From assembly GCA_020627965.1 (NCBI GenBank), contig JAHDFX010000018.1, positions 1 through 36,315 on the forward strand: DNA of 36,315 nucleotides. The letters run 5' to 3'. The position numbers and the translations under genes were made by a program. This DNA comes from Saprospiraceae bacterium. Its GTDB lineage: Bacteria > Bacteroidota > Bacteroidia > Chitinophagales > Saprospiraceae. Shown piece after piece: positions 16,592-24,696 of the stretch (its first letter is position 1; each line of letters begins with the position of its first letter). The notes below the pieces were generated by a model. It saw only the letters and a program-made list of their open reading frames with translations. It had not been told where the DNA came from and did not search any database.

Positions 16592-17038
16592 ATGCAACTT
16601 CATAATTTATCACCGGCTAAAGGCTCAGTAAAGAAAGGTAAGCGAATCGGTCGTGGACAAGGTTCCGGCAGAGGTGGAACGTCTACCCGTGGTCATAAGG
16701 GTGCTCAGTCTCGTTCCGGTTATTCCAGAAAGAAAGGTTTTGAAGGTGGAGGAGTTACTCTGATTCAGAGAACACCAAAACGTGGTTTCAAAAATATTAA
16801 CAGAGTCGCTTATACACCTATTAATTTGAACCGCCTGGAAGCTATTTCAGAGAAGTTCGGATTGAAAGCAATCGATGTAGCTGCACTTGTTAAACACGGC
16901 ATCGCTACAAAACATGACAAAATTAAAATATTGGGCAATGGAGAGATTGGCTGTAAACTTGATGTTACAGCACATGCTTTCTCTGCATCAGCCAAAAGTG
17001 CTATTGAAGCACAAGGAGGAACAGCCAATATTGCATAA
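16592..17038 (+). CDS. rplO: 50S ribosomal protein L15
   Basis: L15 is a late-assembling 50S protein bridging several 23S domains. The 148 residues begin MQLHNLSPAKGSVKKGKRIG and continue with the Gly/Arg-rich extension GRGQGSGRGGTSTRGHKGA. The C-terminal globular part has VDVAALVKHG-like and LDVTAHAFSASAKSAIEAQGG segments. It precedes secY by 48 bp. Confidence 0.99.
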   Translation: MQLHNLSPAKGSVKKGKRIGRGQGSGRGGTSTRGHKGAQSRSGYSRKKGFEGGGVTLIQRTPKRGFKNINRVAYTPINLNRLEAISEKFGLKAIDVAALVKHGIATKHDKIKILGNGEIGCKLDVTAHAFSASAKSAIEAQGGTANIA

Positions 17039-17048
17039 AAGAAATAAT

Positions 17049-17070
17049 AGTTTATCATTTTAGATAAACT
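17049..17070 (+). other. Intergenic stem-loop rplO/secY
   Basis: agtttatc (17049-17056) and gataaact (17063-17070) form a perfect 8-bp stem with a 6-nt loop (atttta), 16 bp before the secY start. No U-run follows the stem. Confidence 0.65.
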
Positions 17071-17086
17071 CCCAAGATAAGGTACA

Positions 17087-18469
17087 ATGAAAAAATTCTT
17101 CACTACACTCAAAAACATCTGGTCAATTGAAGAACTGCGTAATCGCATTATCTTCACTCTAGCCATATTAATGCTGTTCCGTTTCGGTTGTTTTGTGGTG
17201 CTACCTGGTATTGTACCTTCAGCGCTAGAAAGTGCAGCTGCCGAAGGTAGCGGTGCTGGTATCCTTTCTCTTATAGATGCTTTCACAGGAGGCGCTTTTA
17301 ATCGTGCAGGGGTATTTGCCCTTGGTATCATGCCCTATATATCTGCTTCGATTATCGTTCAGTTACTAGGATTTGCAGTACCCTACTTCCAGAAATTACA
17401 AAAAACAGAAGGAGAATCCGGTAGAAAGAAATTAACACAAATTACCCGTTGGCTGACAGTAGCAATCACGCTCGTTCAGGCAGGTGGATATTTGACATAT
17501 ATTAGTAGTATTAACGGCTCTATAGCACCTACAGTTTCTCCATCCGTTTTCTGGTTGAGTAATATTATCATTCTTACAGCAGGGGTTATTCTCGCAATGT
17601 GGTTAGGTGAACGTATTACTGACCGAGGAATAGGTAATGGTATCTCACTACTTATCATGATCGGTATTATCGCAACATTACCAACAGCGTTTGCTGCTGA
17701 AGTTGACTTCCGTCTATCAGGTGGTGATAATAGTGGTGGTCTGGTTATGTTTATACTGGTTATCGCCGCATTAGTTGCAATAACCTTGGTCACTATCATG
17801 ATCATTCAGGCAATTCGTAAAATTCCTTTACAATATGCTAAGAGAATGGTCGGAAGAGGGAGTACAAGTGTTCCTGTAGTAGGAGCAAGAGATTATCTCC
17901 CAGTGAAAGTAAATGCAGCAGGAGTAATGCCTATCATCTTTGCCCAGGCATTAATGTTCTTACCGGCTACTATTGCTCCACTGTTTGTCGGAACTGAGGA
18001 AGCACAGTCCAATTGGTTCGTTCAGGCATTAAGCGATTTCACATCAGGACCATATAATGTGATTTATTTCTTTTTGGTGGTTTTATTCACCTATATATAT
18101 ACAGCACTTATAGTAAATCCACAGCAACATTCTGAATATTTAAAACGTCAGAATGCATTCATTCCTGGTGTAAAACCAGGCAAGAATACTGCTGACTTCA
18201 TCGATACAGTAACTACCCGTGTAACATTACCAGGGTCTGTATTCCTTGGTTTAATTGCTATTATGCCTGCATTTGCTGCCGCCTTCGGAGTAAATACAGC
18301 ATTTGCAATGTTCTTTGGAGGTACATCATTACTGATTATGGTAGGAGTAGTACTGGATACATTACAACAAATTGAAAGTCATTTACTGATGCGCCGGTAT
18401 GACGGACTAGTTAAAACTGGTCGTGTGAAAGGCAGAAAATCAGGCATGACTGTAGGCGCTCCTATGTAA
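17087..18469 (+). CDS. secY: Protein translocase channel subunit SecY
   Basis: SecY forms the membrane channel for Sec-dependent export with SecE and SecG. The 460 residues contain about ten hydrophobic segments. Visible landmarks are the first TM with plug region near 20-75, the ALGIMPYISASIIVQLL segment in TM2, the RITDRGIGNGISLLI cytoplasmic loop and the MVGRGSTSVP...LPVKVNAAGVMPIIFA region. Location after rplO is standard. adk, which follows secY in many bacteria, is absent and map comes next after 23 bp. Confidence 0.99.
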   Translation: MKKFFTTLKNIWSIEELRNRIIFTLAILMLFRFGCFVVLPGIVPSALESAAAEGSGAGILSLIDAFTGGAFNRAGVFALGIMPYISASIIVQLLGFAVPYFQKLQKTEGESGRKKLTQITRWLTVAITLVQAGGYLTYISSINGSIAPTVSPSVFWLSNIIILTAGVILAMWLGERITDRGIGNGISLLIMIGIIATLPTAFAAEVDFRLSGGDNSGGLVMFILVIAALVAITLVTIMIIQAIRKIPLQYAKRMVGRGSTSVPVVGARDYLPVKVNAAGVMPIIFAQALMFLPATIAPLFVGTEEAQSNWFVQALSDFTSGPYNVIYFFLVVLFTYIYTALIVNPQQHSEYLKRQNAFIPGVKPGKNTADFIDTVTTRVTLPGSVFLGLIAIMPAFAAAFGVNTAFAMFFGGTSLLIMVGVVLDTLQQIESHLLMRRYDGLVKTGRVKGRKSGMTVGAPM

Positions 18470-18492
18470 ATCGTAACTCAACAAGAGCCTTT

Positions 18493-19305
18493 ATGATTTA
18501 TTATAAAACGGATGCCGAAATAGAAAAAATGCGTGAAAGCGCGCATTTAGTCTCAAAAACTCTGGGGCTTGTAGGCAGCATGCTAAAACCAGGTATTACT
18601 GGAAAAGAGGTTGATCTGGCTGCCGAAGAATTTATTCGAGATCATAAAGCGATTCCTGGCTTCAAAGGATATGGAAAGTTCCCTGCGACGCTTTGTGTTT
18701 CTCCAAACGAACAGGTAGTACACGGTATTCCATCTGAAGAACCTTTTAAAGAAGGTGATATCGTTTCTGTTGATTGCGGAGTAATTTTGAATAACTTTTA
18801 TGGAGATTGTGCGTTCACTTTCGTGATCGGTGAGATTAGCGAAGAAGTCATGCAACTACTAAAAGTAACGCATGAATCACTCTATATGTGTATTGAAGTT
18901 GCACAAGTAGGTAAAAGAATCGGTGATATAGGTCATGCGGTTCAAAGCCATGCAGATAAGTACAAATATGGTGTTGTTCGTGAATTAGTCGGACACGGTA
19001 TAGGTAAAAATTTGCATGAAGATCCGCAAGTACCAAATTACGGAAGAAGAGGACGAGGAACACAACTGAAAGATGGTTTGGTCATTGCTGTAGAACCCAT
19101 GATTAATATGGGAACTAGAAAAATCAAACATCATGAAGATGGCTGGACTGTGACAACAGCAGATAAAAAACCTTCTGCACATTACGAACACACGATTGCC
19201 GTTAGAAAATCAGGAACAGAAATATTGACTACACATGATTATGTAGTCGAATCCATAAAAGCAAATCCTAATTTGAAAAATTTGGATTTCACAATAAAAA
19301 AGTAG
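18493..19305 (+). CDS. map: Methionine aminopeptidase, type I
   Basis: This enzyme removes the initiator methionine from nascent proteins with small second residues. All five metal ligands are visible: D94 and D105 (VDCGVILNNFYGDC), H168 (GHGIG), E201 (AVEPM) and E232 (YEHT). H77 in VVHGIP is the catalytic histidine. The 270 residues fit the type I enzyme. It lies in the secY-map-infA arrangement common in Bacteroidota and Firmicutes. Confidence 0.98.
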   Translation: MIYYKTDAEIEKMRESAHLVSKTLGLVGSMLKPGITGKEVDLAAEEFIRDHKAIPGFKGYGKFPATLCVSPNEQVVHGIPSEEPFKEGDIVSVDCGVILNNFYGDCAFTFVIGEISEEVMQLLKVTHESLYMCIEVAQVGKRIGDIGHAVQSHADKYKYGVVRELVGHGIGKNLHEDPQVPNYGRRGRGTQLKDGLVIAVEPMINMGTRKIKHHEDGWTVTTADKKPSAHYEHTIAVRKSGTEILTTHDYVVESIKANPNLKNLDFTIKK

Positions 19306-19312
19306 ATATTTG
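19282..19312 (+). promoter_or_regulatory. Candidate internal promoter upstream of infA
   Basis: TTG (19282-19284) is followed after 20 bp by GATATTTG (19305-19312), one mismatch from TAnnTTTG. It overlaps the end of map and lies 17 bp upstream of infA. It could give separate expression of infA and the alpha block. Confidence 0.4.
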
Positions 19313-19329
19313 CACTCCAAAATTTTAAT

Positions 19330-19548
19330 ATGGCTAAACAGGAACTAATTAGACAAGACGGAACCATTACAGAAGCACTCTCTAACGCTATGTTCAGGGT
19401 ACGTCTTGAAAATGGTCATGAAATTATCGCTACAATCTCCGGTAAGATGCGTATGAATTACATCCGTATTCTGCCAAGTGATAAAGTAGCTGTGGAAATG
19501 TCTCCATACGACCTAAGTAGAGGGCGTATTATTTACAGATATAAATAA
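19330..19548 (+). CDS. infA: Translation initiation factor IF-1
   Basis: IF-1 is a 72-residue OB-fold protein that blocks the A site during initiation. It contains the conserved [21 protein letters not shown]-type strand-loop and [23 protein letters not shown] signature. It is located between map and rpmJ. Confidence 0.99.
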   Translation: MAKQELIRQDGTITEALSNAMFRVRLENGHEIIATISGKMRMNYIRILPSDKVAVEMSPYDLSRGRIIYRYK

Positions 19549-19550
19549 GT

Positions 19551-19572
19551 AATTAGCCACTTTTAGCTAATT
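19551..19572 (+). other. Intergenic stem-loop infA/rpmJ
   Basis: aattagc (19551-19557) and gctaatt (19566-19572) form a perfect 7-bp stem around an 8-nt loop that contains UUUU. It lies between the infA stop and rpmJ. Confidence 0.55.
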
Positions 19573-19587
19573 TGTAATACAATAATC

Positions 19588-19704
19588 ATGAAAGTTAGAG
19601 CATCGATTAAAAAGCGTACAGCTGACTGCAAAATCGTCAGAAGAAAAGGAAAACTGTACATCATCAATAAGAAAAATCCTCGTTTCAAACAACGTCAAGG
19701 ATAA
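19588..19704 (+). CDS. rpmJ: 50S ribosomal protein L36 (zinc-free variant)
   Basis: This 38-residue protein starts [20 protein letters not shown] and ends FKQRQG. Canonical L36 has a C-C-C-H zinc ribbon; here three of the four ligands are replaced (T, N and F), leaving only C14, so zinc cannot be held. This C-minus form is typical of Bacteroidota. It is too short for many gene finders. It lies between infA and rpsM as expected. Confidence 0.97.
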   Translation: MKVRASIKKRTADCKIVRRKGKLYIINKKNPRFKQRQG

Positions 19705-19716
19705 AAAATAAACAGT

Positions 19717-20094
19717 ATGGCTCGTATATCAGGGGTAGATTTACCCAAAAATAAAAGAGGAATTGTCGGTCTCACTTATATCTATGGTATAGGTTCTACA
19801 CGTGCAAAAGAACTTCTTCATAAGTGTGAGATTGATGAGAGCGTAAAAATAAAAGATTGGTCTGATGAGAATATCAAAGCTATTCGTCAGTCAATTGCAG
19901 ATGATTACGTAGTAGAAGGTGCATTACGTGGAGAAATCCAGATGAACATCAAACGTCTTATGGATATTGGCTGTTATAGAGGACTTCGTCATCGTAAAGG
20001 ATTACCTCTACGTGGTCAGCGTACACAAACAAACGCCCGTACTCGTAAAGGTAAACGTAAAACAGTCGCTAACAAGAAAAAAGCTACTAAGTAA
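19717..20094 (+). CDS. rpsM: 30S ribosomal protein S13
   Basis: S13 contacts P-site tRNA and bridges the subunits. The 125 residues have [14 protein letters not shown], the helix-two-turn-helix [14 protein letters not shown], and the C-terminal [25 protein letters not shown] signature. It opens the alpha block, 12 bp after rpmJ. Confidence 0.99.
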   Translation: MARISGVDLPKNKRGIVGLTYIYGIGSTRAKELLHKCEIDESVKIKDWSDENIKAIRQSIADDYVVEGALRGEIQMNIKRLMDIGCYRGLRHRKGLPLRGQRTQTNARTRKGKRKTVANKKKATK

Positions 20095-20125
20095 TAATAC
20101 TCATTGGTTCCTTTTGTGGAATGTT

Positions 20126-20141
20126 ACAGGTAACTACCTGT
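20126..20141 (+). other. Intergenic stem-loop rpsM/rpsK
   Basis: acaggta (20126-20132) and tacctgt (20135-20141) form a near-complete palindrome; as RNA it gives a 6-bp stem with a 4-nt loop. It lies 15 bp before the rpsK start. Confidence 0.55.
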
Positions 20142-20156
20142 GTTAAGAATACAACA

Positions 20157-20543
20157 ATGGCAAAAGCAAAAAAAGTTAAAAAAAGAAAGGTAAGAGTAGA
20201 ACCAGAAGGTTTTGCTTATATCAAAGCTAGTTTTAATAATATTATTATTTCTCTGACCAACAAGCAAGGACAGGTGATTTCTTGGGGATCAGCTGGTAAA
20301 GCAGGCTTTAGAGGTTCAAAGAAAAATACACCTTATGCTGCACAGGTCGCCGCAACAGATGCTGCAAGAGTAGCATATGATGCAGGACTGCGTACAGTTA
20401 TAGTCTATGTTAAGGGACCGGGTTCTGGTCGTGAATCAGCTATCCGTGCTATCAATGCATCTGGTATTGAAGTGACTATCATCAGAGATGTTACTCCAAT
20501 CCCTCACAATGGATGTCGTCCGCCAAAACGCAGACGTGTCTAA
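20157..20543 (+). CDS. rpsK: 30S ribosomal protein S11
   Basis: S11 lies on the platform near the E site. I start it at ATG 20157 ([18 protein letters not shown], 128 residues). An upstream in-frame extension would include the rpsM/rpsK hairpin and has no family counterpart. Signature segments are [25 protein letters not shown] and [10 protein letters not shown] at the C-terminus. Confidence 0.98.
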   Translation: MAKAKKVKKRKVRVEPEGFAYIKASFNNIIISLTNKQGQVISWGSAGKAGFRGSKKNTPYAAQVAATDAARVAYDAGLRTVIVYVKGPGSGRESAIRAINASGIEVTIIRDVTPIPHNGCRPPKRRRV

Positions 20544-20577
20544 ATTTCACTGAATAATCTATTTATAGTTTAATATA

Positions 20578-21189
20578 ATGGCCAGATACACAGGACCGAA
20601 ATCGAAGAAAGCAAGAGCACTTGGTGAAGCTATTTATGGCTTTGATCGTGCTTTTGAAAAGAAAAAATATAAGCCTGGACAACACGGTAACAGCAAAAGA
20701 AGAAAGCAGAAATCTGATTATGCTAGCCAGTTGATGGAAAAGCAAAAGGCTAAATACACATATGGTGTATTAGAGCGCCAGTTCCGCAATCTCTTTAAAA
20801 AAGCAAGTAGCAAAAAAGGAGTTACAGGTGAAGTTCTCTTCCAATTATTGGAAGCCAGACTAGATAATGTAGTATACCGTTTAGGAATTGCTCCTACACG
20901 TCGTGCTGCTCGCCAATTAGTATCACACAAGCACATTATTGTCAATGGTATTGTGAATAATGTACCTTCTGCTTCTATCCGTCCTGGAGATATAGTAGCT
21001 GTTCGCGGAAAATCCCAGGGATTAGATGTTGTCAGAGCATCTGTCGCCAACAAAAGCGATGTACGGAAATTTGGGTGGTTGGAATTTAATCCAGATAAAA
21101 TGGAAGGTAAATTCCTTGAATTCCCATCTAGAGAAGATATACCTGAGAAGATCAACGAACAATTGATCGTCGAACTTTACTCTAAGTAA
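20578..21189 (+). CDS. rpsD: 30S ribosomal protein S4
   Basis: S4 nucleates 16S 5'-domain assembly and in E. coli represses the alpha operon. The 203 residues show [16 protein letters not shown], the S4 RNA-binding domain at about 95-150 ([13 protein letters not shown]...[14 protein letters not shown]) and the C-terminal [19 protein letters not shown]. Two hairpins follow before rpoA. Confidence 0.99.
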   Translation: MARYTGPKSKKARALGEAIYGFDRAFEKKKYKPGQHGNSKRRKQKSDYASQLMEKQKAKYTYGVLERQFRNLFKKASSKKGVTGEVLFQLLEARLDNVVYRLGIAPTRRAARQLVSHKHIIVNGIVNNVPSASIRPGDIVAVRGKSQGLDVVRASVANKSDVRKFGWLEFNPDKMEGKFLEFPSREDIPEKINEQLIVELYSK

Positions 21190-21195
21190 TGACTA

Positions 21196-21242
21196 TTAAA
21201 ATTTCCGAACAAAAGCACAATACTCTTGTTCGGAAATTTTAA
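21196..21242 (+). terminator. Long hairpin after rpsD (terminator or attenuator)
   Basis: A perfect 15-bp inverted repeat (21198-21212 with 21226-21240), extendable to 17 bp, surrounds a 13-nt loop. The right arm ends in AAATTTTAA, so the U-run is inside the stem. It begins 7 bp past the rpsD stop and may reduce expression of rpoA-rplQ or protect the upstream mRNA 3' end. Confidence 0.7.
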
Positions 21243-21254
21243 CATATATATGAG

Positions 21255-21275
21255 TCGTAGCTTCGCTACGATTTT
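21255..21275 (+). terminator. Second hairpin with short U-run between rpsD and rpoA
   Basis: tcgtagc (21255-21261) and gctacga (21265-21271) form a perfect 7-bp stem closed by UUC and followed by TTTT. This is consistent with an intrinsic terminator or attenuator. No convincing TAnnTTTG promoter is seen between it and the rpoA start, so rpoA probably depends on readthrough. Confidence 0.65.
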
Positions 21276-21318
21276 GCCTTTTAATATTCTTTCTTTTTAA
21301 ATAATAAGTTCCCCCTAT

Positions 21319-22317
21319 ATGAGCATATTAAGTTTTCAGAAGCCGGACAAAATCATCATGCAAAAAGCCAATGATTTTGAAGGTGTATTTGAATTTAAGC
21401 CCCTTGAACCGGGATTCGGACAAACTATTGGCAATTCACTACGTAGAATTTTGCTGTCCTCTCTAGAAGGTTTTGCGATCTCTGCTGTGCGTATAGCCGG
21501 TGCCGATCACGAATTTTCTACCATCAGGGGGGTAGTTGAGGATGTTGTTGAGATTATTTTGAATCTTAAACAAGTACGTCTCAAGCAAGTAATGCCTGAT
21601 GAAGATATTACTTCAGAAAGAATCTACTTGACTATTACCGGTAAAGATGCTTTCCGTGCAGGAGACATCGAAGAACATACTAACGTGTTCCGTGTGATGA
21701 ATCCTGATTTGGTGATTTGTCAAATGGAGCCTTTCGTTAACTTGGAAATGGAACTCACCATCACTAAGGGGCGAGGCTATTTACCTGCCGACGAAAATAT
21801 GCCAAAGGATGCTCCTATTGGAGTAATTCCTATTGATGCTATTTATACGCCGATCAAGAATGTTCGCTATTTTGTAGAAAATACACGTGTACAACAGCGT
21901 ACTGACTACGAAAAACTAGGTATCGAAGTAAAAACAGATGGTACTATCCATCCTGAAGATGCGATTAAAGAGGCTGCAAAAATCATGATTCAACATCTGA
22001 TGCTGATCTCCGATGAAAACATCACCTTCGATACAGGAACAAGTCAGGAAGATAATATCGTTGATGAGCACATTCTGCACATGCGTAAGCTATTAAAAAC
22101 TTCATTGGAAGATCTTGATCTTTCTGTGAGAGCTTATAACTGTCTGAAAGCTGCAAAAATCAACACACTGGCTGAGTTAGTTCACTACGATACACATGAA
22201 CTATTGAAATTCAGAAACTTTGGTAAGAAGTCGCTGGTAGAAATAGAAGAATTGCTGGTTGAAAAAGGACTAACTTTCGGTATGGACTTGTCGAAGTACA
22301 AGCTAGACGAAGAATAA
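21319..22317 (+). CDS. rpoA: DNA-directed RNA polymerase subunit alpha
   Basis: The alpha dimer scaffolds the core polymerase, and its C-terminal domain contacts UP elements and activators. The 332 residues contain the N-terminal dimerisation region ([19 protein letters not shown] near residue 35) and a C-terminal domain with [19 protein letters not shown] and [19 protein letters not shown] helix-hairpin-helix motifs. It lies between rpsD and rplQ as usual. Confidence 0.99.
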   Translation: MSILSFQKPDKIIMQKANDFEGVFEFKPLEPGFGQTIGNSLRRILLSSLEGFAISAVRIAGADHEFSTIRGVVEDVVEIILNLKQVRLKQVMPDEDITSERIYLTITGKDAFRAGDIEEHTNVFRVMNPDLVICQMEPFVNLEMELTITKGRGYLPADENMPKDAPIGVIPIDAIYTPIKNVRYFVENTRVQQRTDYEKLGIEVKTDGTIHPEDAIKEAAKIMIQHLMLISDENITFDTGTSQEDNIVDEHILHMRKLLKTSLEDLDLSVRAYNCLKAAKINTLAELVHYDTHELLKFRNFGKKSLVEIEELLVEKGLTFGMDLSKYKLDEE

Positions 22318-22366
22318 ACAATCTTTCATTCATAATTGTAGTAACTAATGGCATTCATGTCAATAG

Positions 22367-22382
22367 TTCCATAGCTATGGAA
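22367..22382 (+). other. Intergenic palindrome rpoA/rplQ
   Basis: ttccatagctatggaa is a perfect 16-bp palindrome, extendable by A/T pairs after one G-T mismatch. In DNA it has the symmetry of an operator; in RNA it would form only a tight-loop hairpin. It lies about 48 bp before rplQ. Confidence 0.5.
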
Positions 22383-22429
22383 TTATAAAGACGCCAAAAG
22401 TGCTGCGAAGATCATAAAATTATTAATCA

Positions 22430-22969
22430 ATGAGACACGGTAAGAAATTCAACCATCTCGGTCGTAAAAGGGGCCACCGTAAAGCATTACTGAAAAATCA
22501 AGCTATTGCTTTGATCACGCACAAAAGAATAAGAACAACTTTAGCGAAAGCAAAAGCACTTCGTATATTCTTAGAGCCACTTGTAACCAAAGGACGCACG
22601 AATACAACACACTCTCGCAGGGTTGTATTTAGTTATTTACAAAACAAAGATGCTGTTACTGAGTTATTCGGTTCTATAGCAGCTAAAGTGGGCAACCGTC
22701 CAGGCGGTTATTTACGTATCTTAAAAACGGGTTTCCGTAAAGGAGATAATGCCGAAATGTGTATCATTGAGTTTGTTGATTACAACGAAGCATACACTGT
22801 AGCTGATGGCAAGAAGAAGAAAACTCGTCGTCGTCGCAAGAAAAGTGGTGGAGCTGAAGCCGCCGCCGCTGCAACAACAGCCGTAGCAGCTGATACTGTA
22901 GCAGAGGAAGTTGCTGAAGATGTAGCAGACGCTGCCGAAGATGCAGCGGATGAGACAAAAGATGCATAA
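22430..22969 (+). CDS. rplQ: 50S ribosomal protein L17 with long Ala/Glu-rich tail
   Basis: L17 is a 50S protein near the exit tunnel. Residues 1-118 are a normal L17 ([57 protein letters not shown]). A further 60 residues form a basic cluster ([11 protein letters not shown]) followed by an alanine-, glutamate- and aspartate-rich tail of about 40 residues, probably disordered. C-terminal extensions of L17 are common in Bacteroidota, with unknown role. It ends the superoperon. Confidence 0.98.
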   Translation: MRHGKKFNHLGRKRGHRKALLKNQAIALITHKRIRTTLAKAKALRIFLEPLVTKGRTNTTHSRRVVFSYLQNKDAVTELFGSIAAKVGNRPGGYLRILKTGFRKGDNAEMCIIEFVDYNEAYTVADGKKKKTRRRRKKSGGAEAAAAATTAVAADTVAEEVAEDVADAAEDAADETKDA

Positions 22970-22995
22970 GTAATCATGCAATAAAAGTTAAAAAA

Positions 22996-23025
22996 GGGTA
23001 GTAATGAAAATTACTACCCTTTTTT
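22996..23025 (+). terminator. Strong rho-independent terminator ending the superoperon
   Basis: A perfect 10-bp stem gggtagtaat/attactaccc with a GAAA tetraloop is followed by TTTTTT and preceded by AAAAAA. The flanking A-run makes it potentially bidirectional. It lies 26 bp after rplQ. Confidence 0.95.
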
Positions 23026-23089
23026 GTTTGCCAATAACTCAATTCACCCAATAACTTAATAACCATTATCCAAATTCCTCTAAATCCCT

Positions 23090-23097
23090 TACCTTTG
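23090..23097 (+). promoter_or_regulatory. carA promoter -7 box
   Basis: TACCTTTG is a perfect -7 box. The -33 element is degenerate (a TTA at 23066-23068). The predicted start of transcription is only about 10 nt before the ATG at 23114, so the carA mRNA may be nearly leaderless. Confidence 0.65.
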
Positions 23098-23113
23098 GGC
23101 GAAATTGATTGCT

Positions 23114-24223
23114 ATGAGTAATATGAGTCAAGTTCCCGCCGTACTTCTATTGGAAGACGGAGCCGTTTTTCACGGCAAATCCGCAGGAAAAATCGGTACA
23201 ACCACTGGTGAAATATGTTTCAATACAGGTATGACTGGCTATCAGGAAATATTCACCGACCCTTCTTATTTCGGACAATTATTGGTGACAACCAATGCGC
23301 ATATTGGTAATTATGGTACGGCGGTCGCCGACATGGAATCAGAAAATATTAAGATTGCCGGATTAATCTGTAAAAATTTCACCAACGAATACTCCCGTCA
23401 ATTAGCTGACTACTCTATTCAGGACTACTTCGAAAAAGAAAACTTAGTGGCTATCTCGCATGTCGATACCAGAGCACTCGTACGCTATATCAGAGATAAG
23501 GGAGCCATGAATGCCATTGTTTCTTCCGAAACCACAGATATAGAAAGCCTTAAAGCTCAATTAGCCAAAGTGCCACCAATGGAAGGCTTGGAACTGGCGT
23601 CGAAAGTGACTACACAATCTGCCTATAGCCTAGGTGATCCAGATGCGGCTTTTAGAGTCGCGGTGCTAGATTTCGGAACTAAGCAAAACATCTTGCGTTG
23701 TTTCACTGAACGTGATTGTTATGTGAGGGTATTTCCTGCCAAAACAAGCTTTGAAGAACTCAAAGCCTGGAATCCTGATGGCTATTTCCTTTCCAATGGT
23801 CCAGGCGATCCGGCGGCGATGGATTATGCTGTTGCAACAGCCAAAGAAATTCTGAAAGAAAAGAAGCCCTTATTCGGTATTTGTCTCGGACATCAATTAC
23901 TGGCTTTAGCACTAGACATTCCTACTTATAAAATGCATAATGGGCATAGAGGCATCAATCATCCTGTGAAAAATATACTAACAGGCAGATGTGAGATCAC
24001 TAGCCAGAATCACGGTTTTGGTGTCAGCCCGAAAGCCATTGCCGATAATCAGGATAAGATCGAGATCACTCATAAAAACCTGAACGACCAAACTATAGAG
24101 GGAATTCGTACCAAAAATGGACAAGCCTTTTCTGTACAATATCACCCGGAGTCATCACCAGGACCACACGATTCTCGTTATTTATTCGATGAATTTGTGC
24201 AATTATTAAAAAAAAAGCGCTGA
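23114..24223 (+). CDS. carA: Carbamoyl-phosphate synthase, glutamine-hydrolysing small subunit
   Basis: CarA hydrolyses glutamine and channels ammonia to CarB, feeding pyrimidine and arginine synthesis. The 369 residues (from ATG 23114; ATG 23123 is also possible) have the N-terminal CPSase small-chain domain and a class I amidotransferase domain. The catalytic triad is visible: C257 in FGICLGHQ, then H344 and E346 in QYHPES. carB is not adjacent. The last codons run through nine A's, forming an in-frame A-AAA-AAG heptamer. Location after rplQ is common in Bacteroidota. Confidence 0.97.
   Translation: MSNMSQVPAVLLLEDGAVFHGKSAGKIGTTTGEICFNTGMTGYQEIFTDPSYFGQLLVTTNAHIGNYGTAVADMESENIKIAGLICKNFTNEYSRQLADYSIQDYFEKENLVAISHVDTRALVRYIRDKGAMNAIVSSETTDIESLKAQLAKVPPMEGLELASKVTTQSAYSLGDPDAAFRVAVLDFGTKQNILRCFTERDCYVRVFPAKTSFEELKAWNPDGYFLSNGPGDPAAMDYAVATAKEILKEKKPLFGICLGHQLLALALDIPTYKMHNGHRGINHPVKNILTGRCEITSQNHGFGVSPKAIADNQDKIEITHKNLNDQTIEGIRTKNGQAFSVQYHPESSPGPHDSRYLFDEFVQLLKKKR
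24211..24217 (+). promoter_or_regulatory. Possible -1 frameshift heptamer at the end of carA
   Basis: A AAA AAG is positioned so that AAA-AAG are in-frame carA codons, two codons before the stop. A -1 slip would continue in an open frame from 24217 through the downstream gene (24277-24696), giving a CarA fusion extended by about 160 residues. Slippage potential is visible in the sequence; use of it is inference. Confidence 0.3.
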
Positions 24224-24276
24224 CGGGAACAGACATTGAAAACCATCAAAGCGAACAAGCTTGGGTAGCCAGTTAT

Positions 24277-24696
24277 ATGACGGATGTGCTAAATGAGTTA
24301 ATTACCAACTTGAAAACAGATTCAGAAAATCGTCTGAATGTTTCATTATTATACCCGGTAGAAAAAAGACAATTAGGGGCAGTTGAAACCACCTTGAATG
24401 ATTTTGCGCAGGAACATACTTATCAATTAGAAGATAATAGCCTGAAAAATCTATTAGTTGTATTGATACAAAGCACAGAAAAAACCCGCTTTTTACAATT
24501 GATTGTTCATCAGAGAAAGGCAGAAGAATATAAATTAGCAATTGCTGCTTTCACTGGTGAACAAAACGCTGAACGCCCCGAATCAGTCAAGGCATTACCA
24601 TTGCCACCCCACTTCATACCAACAGAAAATAACATGACTTTCAATAAGTCCAATATTAAAAAATATATAGAAAAAGTTTGGAAATTGATGATATAG
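24277..24696 (+). CDS. Hypothetical protein downstream of carA
   Basis: I do not recognise this 139-residue protein. It has no signal peptide or membrane segment. The start is uncertain: ATG 24277 is the only AUG, but the frame is open upstream to 24193, with no stop between the carA end and this ATG. The N-terminal half alternates predicted helices and strands (e.g. LKNLLVVLIQS); the C-terminus has a Pro-rich link (KALPLPPHF) and a basic helix NIKKYIEKVWKLM. It lies between carA and eno with a 53-bp gap to carA and is probably cotranscribed with it. Confidence 0.6.
   Translation: MTDVLNELITNLKTDSENRLNVSLLYPVEKRQLGAVETTLNDFAQEHTYQLEDNSLKNLLVVLIQSTEKTRFLQLIVHQRKAEEYKLAIAAFTGEQNAERPESVKALPLPPHFIPTENNMTFNKSNIKKYIEKVWKLMI

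Noticed and set aside
20121-20156. N-terminal extension of S11
   Set aside because: The extra residues include the rpsM/rpsK hairpin and are unlike any S11; ATG 20157 fits the family.
22721-22981. Three overlapping minus-strand frames opposite the L17 tail
   Set aside because: Low-complexity Ala/Glu codons leave all antisense frames open; products are composition artefacts.
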